Source of the DNA: Streptomyces sp. 135
GTDB taxonomy: Bacteria; Actinomycetota; Actinomycetes; Streptomycetales; Streptomycetaceae
NCBI RefSeq assembly: GCF_020026305.1
Contig: NZ_CP075691.1
Location: 7,371,415-7,435,414, forward strand
Length of the DNA: 64,000 nucleotides
Direction: 5' to 3'
This document shows positions 41,346 to 49,279 of this stretch, piece after piece; position 1 is the stretch's first letter, and every line of letters starts with the position of its first letter. Made by a program: the position numbers and the translations under genes. The notes below the pieces were generated by a model that did no database searches, was not told the DNA's origin, and saw nothing but the letters and a program-made list of their open reading frames with translations.

Positions 41346-42064
41346 CGACCACGGCCACCCTGACGGACGAGGCCCCATGGACCCCGGACGAACTCACCGA
41401 CCGGCTGCGCGCCGTCTCCGCCGCGCGCTATCACGACCGGCACCCCTTCAACGTACGCATGCACGAAGGCACCCTCACCCGTGAGGAGCTGCGCCGCTGG
41501 ATCACCAACCGGTTCCACTACCAGCGGCACATCCCCGTCAAGGACGCCCTGATCCTCGCCAAGTTCGACGACCCCGCGCTCCGCCGGGGCTGGCTGCGCC
41601 GGATCCAGGACCACGACGGGGAGCGGGACGGCACCGGCGGCATCGAACGCTGGCTGCGGCTCGGCGAGGCCGCCGGGATCGACCGGCGGCAACTCCGCGA
41701 CGCGTCACAGGTGTTGCCCGGCGTACGGCTCGCCGTCGACGGCTACGTCAACTTCTGCCGGCTCAGCCCCGCCCTCGACGCCGTCGCCGCCTCCCTCACC
41801 GAGCTCTCCGCGCCCGGCCTGATGCGGACCCGGATCGCCGCATTCGAACGGCACTACCCGTGGATCGACGCGGCCGGCCTCGCCTACTTCCGCACACGCG
41901 TCGGACAGGGCGGCCGCGACGGGCAGGAGGCGCTCGGCCTCGTCCTGGCGTGGGCGCGCACCCGCGAGGAACAGGAACGGGCGGTCGCCGCCCTCGCGTT
42001 CAAGTGCGACGTCCTCTGGTCACTGCTCGACGCCGTCGACCACGGGCCGGGAGGCATCACATGA
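41342..42064 (+). CDS. pqqC: Pyrroloquinoline-quinone synthase
   Basis: 240 residues, GTG start inside the pqqB stop. PqqC carries out the final ring closure and eight-electron oxidation without a metal. Family blocks include Y-H-D-R-H-P-F-N-V-R-M-H-E-G, W-I-T-N-R-F-H-Y-Q-R-H-I-P-V-K-D, and R-I-x-x-F-E-R-H-Y-P-W-I. The fold is that of haem oxygenase. The ATGA overlap with pqqD confirms tight coupling. Confidence 0.96.
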   Translation: MTTTATLTDEAPWTPDELTDRLRAVSAARYHDRHPFNVRMHEGTLTREELRRWITNRFHYQRHIPVKDALILAKFDDPALRRGWLRRIQDHDGERDGTGGIERWLRLGEAAGIDRRQLRDASQVLPGVRLAVDGYVNFCRLSPALDAVAASLTELSAPGLMRTRIAAFERHYPWIDAAGLAYFRTRVGQGGRDGQEALGLVLAWARTREEQERAVAALAFKCDVLWSLLDAVDHGPGGIT

Positions 42065-42351
42065 CCGCCCCCGACGGCGTACGCGAAGGGGTACGCCGCA
42101 CATGGCGCCCCGCGCTCGTCCGCTCCGTCCTGCTCCGGCACGACCGGGTACGCGGCGTCGACCTCCTGGTGCTGCCCGAACGCGTCGTCGTACTGCGGGG
42201 CGCCGGGGGATCCATCGTGGCCCTGTGCGACGGCGAGCGCGACGTCACCGGCATCGTCACCGAGCTGGCGCGCCGCCACCCCGACGCACCCGTGGCCGAG
42301 GAAGTACCGCTGTTCCTCGCCCGGTTGAGGTCCGAGGGATGGCTGCGATGA
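42061..42351 (+). CDS. pqqD: PQQ peptide chaperone
   Basis: 96 residues. PqqD is a RiPP recognition element that binds PqqA and presents it to PqqE. It has the winged-helix pattern with V-L-L-P-E-R-V-V-V-L-R, I-V-A-L-C-D-G-E-R-D-V and F-L-A-R-L-R-S-E-G-W-L. Starts and stops overlap pqqC and pqqE by 4 nt each. Confidence 0.95.
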   Translation: MTAPDGVREGVRRTWRPALVRSVLLRHDRVRGVDLLVLPERVVVLRGAGGSIVALCDGERDVTGIVTELARRHPDAPVAEEVPLFLARLRSEGWLR

Positions 42352-43472
42352 ACGCCACGGACCCCGCCCCCATCTCCGACCCCGATCCGCCCTGGGCCCT
42401 CCTCGCCGAACTCACCCACGGCTGCCCCCTGCGCTGCGCCTACTGCTCCAACCCGACACAACTCGCTGGCAGGGCCGCCGAGTTGACGACCGACGAATGG
42501 GCGGACGTGTTCAACCAGGCGGCCGGCCTCGGCGTCGTGCAGAGCCATCTGTCCGGCGGGGAGCCGCTGCTGCGCCGCGACCTCGCGGAGATCGTCGCCG
42601 CGGCCGACTCCGCGGGCATCCACACGCAGCTCGTGACCAGCGGCGTCGGCCTGCACCGCGAGCGCCTCGGCCACCTCCGTGACGTCGGGCTGCGCAGCGT
42701 CCAGCTCTCCGTGCAGCACGCCGACCCGCGGGCCGCGGCGCGCATCGCGGGCGCCCGGGCGTTCACCGCGAAGGAACGCGCGGCCCGGCTCGTGCGGGCC
42801 GCGGGCCTGCCGCTCGGCCTCAACGCCGTACTGCACCGCGCCAACCTCGACGCGCTGGACGCCCTCGTGGAACTCGCCCTGGCCTGGGGCGCCGACCGCG
42901 TCGAACTCGCCAACACCCAGTTCTACGGCTGGGCGCTGCGCAACCGCGACGCCCTGCTGCCCTCCCGCGCGCAGGTCGCCCGCGCCCGCGAGCGCGTCGA
43001 ACACTGGCGCGAGCGGCTCGCGGGCCGCATGGAACTCGTGTGGGTGGCGCCCGACTACGTCGACGGAGTCGCGAAGCCATGCATGGGCGGCTGGGGCGCG
43101 GTCTCGCTGACCGTCGCCCCCGACGGCACCGTCCTGCCCTGCCCGGCCGCCGCGGACCTGCTCGGCCCGGATGCACCGAACATCCGTGACCACCGGCTGG
43201 GCTGGATCTGGCGGGAGTCGGACGCCTTCGGCCGCTACCGCGGCGAGGCGTGGATGAGCGATCCCTGCCGCGGCTGCGAGCTGCGCACCCTCGACTTCGG
43301 GGGGTGCCGCTGCCAGGCGTACGCCCTGACCGGCGACGCCACGCGCACGGACCCCGCCTGCCACCGCTCGCCCGACCACGGCGTCGTCCGGTCCCTGGTG
43401 GACGACGCCTCCTCGGCCCGTGCGCGTGACGGCGAGCCGCCCGCGTACGCCTACCGCACCAACGCGCGGTGA
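42348..43472 (+). CDS. pqqE: PqqE radical SAM protein
   Basis: 374 residues. PqqE makes the first carbon-carbon bond between Glu and Tyr of PqqA using SAM. The radical-SAM cluster ligands are Cys26, Cys30 and Cys33 (C-P-L-R-C-A-Y-C). The SPASM region has P-C-P-A-A, C-R-G-C-E-L-R and G-G-C-R-C-Q-A. ATG 42348, overlapping the pqqD stop, is preferred; another ATG three codons earlier is possible. Last gene of pqqABCDE. Confidence 0.96.
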   Translation: MNATDPAPISDPDPPWALLAELTHGCPLRCAYCSNPTQLAGRAAELTTDEWADVFNQAAGLGVVQSHLSGGEPLLRRDLAEIVAAADSAGIHTQLVTSGVGLHRERLGHLRDVGLRSVQLSVQHADPRAAARIAGARAFTAKERAARLVRAAGLPLGLNAVLHRANLDALDALVELALAWGADRVELANTQFYGWALRNRDALLPSRAQVARARERVEHWRERLAGRMELVWVAPDYVDGVAKPCMGGWGAVSLTVAPDGTVLPCPAAADLLGPDAPNIRDHRLGWIWRESDAFGRYRGEAWMSDPCRGCELRTLDFGGCRCQAYALTGDATRTDPACHRSPDHGVVRSLVDDASSARARDGEPPAYAYRTNAR

Positions 43473-43536
43473 CCTGCCGCGACGCCACTTCTCCCGCCCC
43501 CCCACACACACAAATGCAGAGATGGAGACCGGCAAC

Positions 43537-44643
43537 ATGCCAAGAACTCTCACCGCCCTGGCAGCCGCAGGCGCCGTCGCCGCGACCTCGCTCACCCTGG
43601 CCACCGGACCGTCCGCCCACTCGGCTCCGGCCGACCGCCCCGCCCCGGCCGCCGCGGCCGGGGAGCCCGGCCGGCCCACCACCGTCTCCACCGGCTGGAC
43701 CGTCCCCTGGGGCATGTCCTGGCTGCCGGACGGTTCCGCAGCCCTGATCACCGAGCGCGACGACTTCCGGGTATGGCGCCTGTCGAAGGACGGCAAGGAC
43801 AAGCAACTGCTGGGCACTGTCCCCGAGTCGCAGACCACCGGTGGGGAGGGCGGCCTGATGGGGATAGCGGTCGACCCCGACTGGAACACCAACCACTACG
43901 TGTATGTGATGCACACCTCGGCCGAGGGCAACCGCATAGCCCGCATGACGTACGACGGCACGTCCCTGACCGGCTACAAGCCGCTGCTCAAGGGGATCAA
44001 GAAGAACCGGTACCACAACGGCGGCCGCCTCGCCTTCGGCCCCGACGGCCACCTCTACGCCACCACCGGCGACGCCCAGGACAAGCCCCTCGCGCAGGAC
44101 AAGAACTCCCTCAGCGGCAAGATCCTGCGCCTGACGAAGGACGGCAGGCCCGCCCCCGGCAACCCCTTCGGCAACTACGTATACAGCCTGGGGCACCGCA
44201 ACCCGCAGGGCCTCGCCTTCGACGCCCAGGGGCGGCTCTGGGAAGCGGAGTTCGGGGACAGCAGGCAGGACGAGCTGAACCTCATCAAGCCCGGCGGGAA
44301 CTATGGCTGGCCCACCTGCGAGGGTGCCTGCAACGTCGCCGGCATGACCAACCCCAAGAAGACGTGGACCGTCGCCGAGGCCTCGCCGAGCGGGGTGGCC
44401 GTCGTCGACGGCGCGGTCTACATGGCGGCGCTGCGGGGCAAGCGCCTGTGGCGCATCCCGATCAACGCCGACAACGAGAACGTGGGCGCCGCGAAGGCGT
44501 ACTACATCGGTGAGTACGGCCGTCTGCGCTCCGTCACCACCGTGCCCGGCGCCAACGCGCTGTGGCTGTCGACCACGAACGCCGACGCCAATGGCGGTCA
44601 GCCAGACGGCGTGGACAAGATCTTCCGCGTGCCGATCGGCTAG
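43537..44643 (+). CDS. Secreted PQQ-dependent sugar (sorbosone-type) dehydrogenase
   Basis: 368 residues; ATG 43537 with GGAG nine bases upstream. A Sec signal peptide is clear (A-A-A-G-A-V-A-A-T-S-L-T-L-A, cut near H-S-A). The mature part is a six-bladed propeller of the soluble glucose/sorbosone dehydrogenase family: T-V-P-W-G-M-S-W-L-P-D-G, G-G-E-G-G-L-M-G-I-A, G-H-R-N-P-Q-G-L-A-F-D, and G-G-N-Y-G-W-P. It should oxidise aldose-type sugars outside the cell with PQQ. It follows pqqE by 64 nt, so cofactor and enzyme are made together; this supports the PQQ assignment of the whole cluster. Confidence 0.92.
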   Translation: MPRTLTALAAAGAVAATSLTLATGPSAHSAPADRPAPAAAAGEPGRPTTVSTGWTVPWGMSWLPDGSAALITERDDFRVWRLSKDGKDKQLLGTVPESQTTGGEGGLMGIAVDPDWNTNHYVYVMHTSAEGNRIARMTYDGTSLTGYKPLLKGIKKNRYHNGGRLAFGPDGHLYATTGDAQDKPLAQDKNSLSGKILRLTKDGRPAPGNPFGNYVYSLGHRNPQGLAFDAQGRLWEAEFGDSRQDELNLIKPGGNYGWPTCEGACNVAGMTNPKKTWTVAEASPSGVAVVDGAVYMAALRGKRLWRIPINADNENVGAAKAYYIGEYGRLRSVTTVPGANALWLSTTNADANGGQPDGVDKIFRVPIG

Positions 44644-44659
44644 CACGCGGCCTTCGGGG

Positions 44660-46498
44660 TTACCGGGTCCTGAAGTGACGGAAGAGGTTGCGGGCCACGT
44701 AGACGCCCGGGCCGCCGAAACCGACGATGTCGACGCGTCCGTCACCGGTGATGTCGGTGAGGAAGCGGGGATGGTGCCCGACCCGCCAGGCTCCCGCGTC
44801 CTCGTGGTATCCGAAGGCGCGGCACACCAGTTGAGCCTGCTCGAACTGGCAGTCGCCGCGGTTGCGCGACACCCAGACCCCTTCGTCGCCGAAGCCGACG
44901 ATGTCGGGGTTGCCGTCGCCGGTGACGTCGGCGACCAGGCGGAGGTGCTTGCCGCCGGTCCACCCCTGGGCGAGCCCGAAATCGTTCAGGACGAGCTTGG
45001 CGGGCTCGAACGTGCCGTCGCCGCGCCCGCGTGCGACGACGACGCCCTGCGGGCCGAACCCGACGACGTCCACCGTGCCACCGGCGGCCATGCCGACCAG
45101 GTACCTGGGATGCTCCGCGACCGAACTCCACCCCTGATCGACCCCGAAGTCGTCGAGGACGTACAGCGGTTCGGCGAACGTACCGTCCTCGCCCTGGAGG
45201 GACACCCAGACGCCGTCCGCGTGGATGCCGACGATGTCGAGCCTGCCGTCGCCGGTGGTGTCGGCGAGGAACCGCGGGTGCTTGTCGATGAGCCAGCCGC
45301 CCGCTTCCGCGCGGTGGCCGAAGGCCCTCAGCGCGGGCGCGTCGGCCAGGGGCGCGAACTTCCCTTGCTCGTCCTGGCGCGAGATCCAGACGCCGTCCTC
45401 ATGGCAGCCGACGATGTCGAGCCTGCCGTCGCCGGTGGTGTCGGCGAGGAAGCGGGGGTGCTTGTCGGCGAGCCACTCGCCGGCCTGCGGGCCGTGTCCG
45501 AACGCCTTGAGGACCGGTTCGTTGCCCGCGGACGCGAAGGTCCCGCCCTCGTCCTGTACGAACATCCGGACGCCGTCGGCGGCGAGCACCACGGCGTGGG
45601 GCCGGCCGCCGCCCGTGGTGTCCGCGAGGGTCCACAGGTCCTTGGGGCTCGCCGAGGGCCCGGGTTGGTGCAGGACGCGCTCGTCGTCGTCGAACGTGCC
45701 ATCGCCATGGCCGGAGGCGGCCACGGGCCCCTTGGCGGGTTTGAGACCCACGATGTCCACGCGCCCTGTTCCCGTGGTGTCGGCGAGGATCCGGTCACCG
45801 AGCCCGGACCACCGGCCCGGCTGCCCGACGGGGCCGACGCTCTTCCAGCCTCCGGCGGCCTGGTCGCTCCCGAACCGTTTGAGGACGAGCAGGATGTCAC
45901 TGAAGGGAGGCGTCGCGCCCGGTGCGGGCCGCAGCGCGGCGGAGCGGGCCAGCCGCCAGGACCGGCGGCCGTTCCAGTGGCTCAGCGGCGCCCAGCGCAG
46001 CACGGGGTCGCTGGTGCGCTCGGGCTCGGCCGTGACGAACCGCCAGCGCTGGCTCTCCGTGTTGCCGTCGTACGCGCGCAGGACGACCCGGCTGTCGTCC
46101 GCCGCCGCGGGATCGTCGAGGTCGAGGACGGCGCCATCGGTCGCGCCCTCGATGAGGTAGAGGCCCGGTTCACCGTCCACGGGTACGACGTGCCACTGCT
46201 GGCTCTTCTTGCCGGCGACGGCGGCCACCTGGCGGACGCCGTGGTCCGCGGCGGCGGGGTCGTCGAGCACCTTGCCGCCGGCCACGTTGCGGATCACGTA
46301 GGCCTGCTGGTCCTGCGCCCGATCTCCTTGCGCGGCCTGCACGGGGGTGAGCTGCCATCGCTCCGGGCTCGGGCCGCCGTCGGGGAAGTCGCGGGCGACG
46401 AGCGCTCCGTCCGCGCCTGACGCGGCCTTGGCGCCGAGGGTCTTTCCCGTGGCGGCGTTGACGATCTCCAGTTTCAGTTCTTGCGTGGGCACGGGCAT
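44660..46498 (-). CDS. Ricin-type lectin domain fused to FG-GAP/VCBS propeller
   Basis: 612 residues; ATG 46498 follows GGAAGAGG. Residues about 1-165 hold ricin B-like repeats with Q/R-x-W motifs (E-R-W-Q-L, Q-Q-W-H-V, Q-R-W-R-F). Residues about 205-612 are seven FG-GAP/VCBS-like units with L-A-D-T-T-G-D-G-R-L-D-I-V-G. Two of these units are nearly identical at DNA level (45226-45275 and 45406-45455). Such propellers bind carbohydrates or calcium. No signal peptide is seen, which is odd for an extracellular-type fold. Converges with the sugar dehydrogenase 16 nt away; the next gene upstream on the same strand is 82 nt off. Confidence 0.85.
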   Translation of the reverse strand: MPVPTQELKLEIVNAATGKTLGAKAASGADGALVARDFPDGGPSPERWQLTPVQAAQGDRAQDQQAYVIRNVAGGKVLDDPAAADHGVRQVAAVAGKKSQQWHVVPVDGEPGLYLIEGATDGAVLDLDDPAAADDSRVVLRAYDGNTESQRWRFVTAEPERTSDPVLRWAPLSHWNGRRSWRLARSAALRPAPGATPPFSDILLVLKRFGSDQAAGGWKSVGPVGQPGRWSGLGDRILADTTGTGRVDIVGLKPAKGPVAASGHGDGTFDDDERVLHQPGPSASPKDLWTLADTTGGGRPHAVVLAADGVRMFVQDEGGTFASAGNEPVLKAFGHGPQAGEWLADKHPRFLADTTGDGRLDIVGCHEDGVWISRQDEQGKFAPLADAPALRAFGHRAEAGGWLIDKHPRFLADTTGDGRLDIVGIHADGVWVSLQGEDGTFAEPLYVLDDFGVDQGWSSVAEHPRYLVGMAAGGTVDVVGFGPQGVVVARGRGDGTFEPAKLVLNDFGLAQGWTGGKHLRLVADVTGDGNPDIVGFGDEGVWVSRNRGDCQFEQAQLVCRAFGYHEDAGAWRVGHHPRFLTDITGDGRVDIVGFGGPGVYVARNLFRHFRTR

Positions 46499-46580
46499 CG
46501 TGGTGCCTCTTCCAGGCGGTGCGGGCGTGGGCTCGGGACGGATGTGACCCGGACGGCTGTGGCGCGGTGGTGGCCGCGGA

Positions 46581-47300
46581 TCACGTGAAGACGTGGTGGT
46601 AGGGGACGCTCCACTCGTTGGGCAGCCGCGGATAGAACGTGTTGATGACCGTCCCGGTGAAGTCGCCGCCCCAGTTGTAGGTGAGACGCACCTCGCTGCC
46701 GGGCGCCACCGCGTGGTCCGCGAACCCGAGGATGGCGTCGGGATGGGTGATCGGCACGAACGTGATCCCACCCCACGGCGTCACCGTGACCACCCACAGC
46801 TGGGTGTCCTCGGGCGCGCCGTTCTTCCCGCGCCACTTGTCGTCCACCTTGTCGGGCAGGCCGACCTGGACGGTGTCCGCCGTGCTCTTGGGGGCGTCCT
46901 GGTGGACGGTGATGCGCCTGCGCTGCGGCTTGGGCGCGCCGTCGTCGCCGCGCCCGGTGTCGGCCGCGCCCGCGGGCGCCGGCTGGGGCGGCACCTGGCC
47001 CGCGGCGCTCTCGATGAAGTACAGCGGCCGCTGCCCGAAGAAGCCGGCGGGGGTGATGTGCCAGAGGTGGCCCTTCGCCTCCTTGAGGTCCGGGTCGAGT
47101 GCGGTGGCCAGCTGAACCCCCTTGTTGTGGACGCTCGCCTTCAGCTCGGCGGGCCGCAGAAAGCCGCCGTTGAAGGCATGGATGAGCATGACCGGGCGGT
47201 TCTCGACGAGCGCGGCCACGATCGCGTTGTCGTAGCTGTTCACCGCCACCGGGCCGCCGACCACCAAATTCGACATCGTCGTGCGTTCTTGGGTGTACAT
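46581..47300 (-). CDS. 239-residue protein of unknown function in lectin/toxin island
   Basis: No family recognised. ATG 47300 follows GAGG; a second ATG lies eight codons on. It is beta-rich, with H-L-W-H-I-T-P-A-G reminiscent of a ricin-type blade and L-T-Y-N-W-G-G-D-F-T-G near the C-terminus, and a Pro/Gly linker in the middle (about 105-125). No signal peptide. It lies upstream of, and probably in operon with, the lectin-propeller gene, and divergent from the aerolysin-like gene with a 247-nt intergenic region that contains no other gene. Confidence 0.65.
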   Translation of the reverse strand: MYTQERTTMSNLVVGGPVAVNSYDNAIVAALVENRPVMLIHAFNGGFLRPAELKASVHNKGVQLATALDPDLKEAKGHLWHITPAGFFGQRPLYFIESAAGQVPPQPAPAGAADTGRGDDGAPKPQRRRITVHQDAPKSTADTVQVGLPDKVDDKWRGKNGAPEDTQLWVVTVTPWGGITFVPITHPDAILGFADHAVAPGSEVRLTYNWGGDFTGTVINTFYPRLPNEWSVPYHHVFT

Positions 47301-47547
47301 CGCGGAAACCTCGCCTCTTTCTGAATTCGGAAGTGCTTCAACTTACCGCCGTGGCAAGGGAGTTGGGGACAGGCGGGGAAGTCGATTCACTCGATTGAGC
47401 GTGATGCGCGAAGGCTGTCTTCCCGAGAATTTGAGCCCGTGCTAGCTTCGCTTTTCTGGACGCATGCACAGTATTTCTGCACACGCGTCGTCACCGTTTT
47501 CATGTTTCGCCAAGTGCGGTTCTGTCAGACTCAGTCGAGGACGGGGA

Positions 47548-48663
47548 ATGCCTTCCAACGCGTACAACCTGGACCGGGCCAAGCGCCAGCCGCTGACGAA
47601 GAAGAACCTGCGGGAACTGGCCATCGACCAGATCTGGAAATCCCTTCTGAACCACCCCAACCTGGTCTACGTGGACGACTACGGCGTGCGGCACAAGCCC
47701 GTCGGTTTCTCCGTGAACAAGTCGAGCTTCGGCGCTTTCCCCGCGCAGCTGTCCGCGTTCCAGCTGGGCTGGCTCGCCTATATGAATCTCGGGGAGCCGC
47801 TGATCGAGGAGCGGAGCGACATCGGCCAGCCCCCGCCCGACACGTTCTCCTCGCGCGCCTACGTCAACCGCAGCCAGACGGACCCGATGACTTTCACCGA
47901 CTCGGTCGATTTCACCGTGTCGAACGGCGTCACGTGGTCGCTCAGCGGAGACGCCAAGCTCACCTTCGGCGGCACCGTCAGCGCGCAGCTGCAATTGCAG
48001 CTCCAGAATCAGCTCAAGATGGACCTCCAGTCACAACTCCAGGCGCAGTGCCAGAGCGAAGTGTCGGGCAAGAACGCCAACACGGTGACCAACAAGAACA
48101 GCAAGGACAACATCGGGGTGGACAATGCCAACGCCAGCGAGTCGGCCACCCGGAGCGCGGCGACGAACACCGCGACGAACTCGGTGACGAACTCGGTGGC
48201 GTTCACCACCACGGGCAGCGCGACCGGCACCGCGTCGCTCAACGCGCAGTTGGCGCTGGGCATCGCGGCGTCCGTCGGCGGCTCCCTGACCACCAGCTGG
48301 GCCTCGAAATCGCAGATCTCCGGCACGGTCCCGCCGAACTCCCGAGTGGAGACCATGGTCACGCAGCGGCGCTGCCGCAGGCAGTACACGTACGAGATCC
48401 CGGTGACCTTCTCCGGCCTGATCGCGGTGAAGTACGACGTTCCGGTCGCCGTCCTGTCTCCTCCGCAGCCCGGCGACCACCCCGGCCTGGACCACCTGGT
48501 CGCCCGGCCCATCAGCGACCTCGACCTGGCCGGCGGAGGCTTCCGGATGCATGGGCTGGCCGAGGTCGTCTCCGCCCTCGACGTCCACCACACGATGTTC
48601 GACTGCGAGCACCTGATCGACAACCAACGAGCGCTGCACAAGCAGACTTCGCCGGACGCATAG
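47548..48663 (+). CDS. Aerolysin/ETX-MTX2-like pore-forming protein
   Basis: 371 residues; ATG preceded by GAGG. The middle of the protein is a long Ser/Thr/Asn-rich, alternating stretch (S-A-T-R-S-A-A-T-N-T-A-T-N-S-V, then F-T-T-T-G-S-A-T-G-T) bounded by beta strands, as in the membrane-inserting hairpin of aerolysin-like toxins. The exit G-T-V-P-P-N-S-R-V-E-T-M-V and Y-T-Y-E-I-P-V-T-F-S-G match the ETX/MTX2 pattern. There is no Sec signal. Assignment is by architecture, not close identity, so moderate. The gene precedes a smaller gene that starts 12 nt after its stop. Confidence 0.65.
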   Translation: MPSNAYNLDRAKRQPLTKKNLRELAIDQIWKSLLNHPNLVYVDDYGVRHKPVGFSVNKSSFGAFPAQLSAFQLGWLAYMNLGEPLIEERSDIGQPPPDTFSSRAYVNRSQTDPMTFTDSVDFTVSNGVTWSLSGDAKLTFGGTVSAQLQLQLQNQLKMDLQSQLQAQCQSEVSGKNANTVTNKNSKDNIGVDNANASESATRSAATNTATNSVTNSVAFTTTGSATGTASLNAQLALGIAASVGGSLTTSWASKSQISGTVPPNSRVETMVTQRRCRRQYTYEIPVTFSGLIAVKYDVPVAVLSPPQPGDHPGLDHLVARPISDLDLAGGGFRMHGLAEVVSALDVHHTMFDCEHLIDNQRALHKQTSPDA

Positions 48664-48674
48664 GAGTGACCATC

Positions 48675-49229
48675 GTGGTGTTCGACAACATCTTCCGATC
48701 CGCGAGCACGGGCGCGGGACTCTTCTCCGTGAACACCGACGGCGTCAGGCCGCAGCCGGGTGCGGACGTCGACTTCGAGGACTCCCAAGAGGGCACTTAC
48801 GACGACACGAGCACGAGCCTGTTCACCAGTGGGATCCACGGAGCCACCTCCCGGGCGAAAATCGTGCGGGAACAGTCACCCGAAGCGCGGATCGTCCTGG
48901 GCTTCCTCGGCTCCTTCATCCAGGCCACCCAGGAATCGGCCGGCACGCAGGCCGAGTTCGCCAACGATCCGAGTTCGGTGTCCACGGGGGCGTCCGCCCG
49001 CATGCAGACGGCGAGCCCGACGGTGACGGAGCACAGCGGCCTCCAGAAGAACGGGGACTTGCAGGACAAGCCCACGAAAAGCGACTACACCAAACTTCCC
49101 GATACCCCGGAGGCCCCCGAGCCCCCGGCGCCTCCCGCGGCGTCCATGACGACCGCCGAGACCCCCAAGACCCTGGGGGAGACCAAGACGGACAAGGCGA
49201 CCGGCGGGGGCCCGCCCGATCCTCGATGA
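48675..49229 (+). CDS. 184-residue protein coupled to the aerolysin-like gene
   Basis: GTG 48675 has AGGAG eight bases upstream (an earlier GTG at 48666 lies too close to it). The protein starts V-V-F-D-N-I-F-R-S-A-S-T-G, is acidic, has one amphipathic helix (R-I-V-L-G-F-L-G-S-F-I-Q-A) and ends in a Pro/Thr/Lys-rich disordered tail. No family is recognised. Position suggests an accessory or protective factor for the pore-forming protein, or a second component. A strong terminator follows. Confidence 0.6.
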   Translation: MVFDNIFRSASTGAGLFSVNTDGVRPQPGADVDFEDSQEGTYDDTSTSLFTSGIHGATSRAKIVREQSPEARIVLGFLGSFIQATQESAGTQAEFANDPSSVSTGASARMQTASPTVTEHSGLQKNGDLQDKPTKSDYTKLPDTPEAPEPPAPPAASMTTAETPKTLGETKTDKATGGGPPDPR

Positions 49230-49238
49230 CACCCCGCT

Positions 49239-49277
49239 CACGGGGGGGCAGGGGCGACGCCGCCCCTGCCCCCCGTG
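49239..49277. terminator. Strong bidirectional terminator hairpin
   Basis: CACGGGGGGGCAGGGGC pairs with GCCCCTGCCCCCCGTG (one unpaired G) around a loop of six bases, in the gap between converging genes. Confidence 0.8.
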
Positions 49278-49279
49278 CG

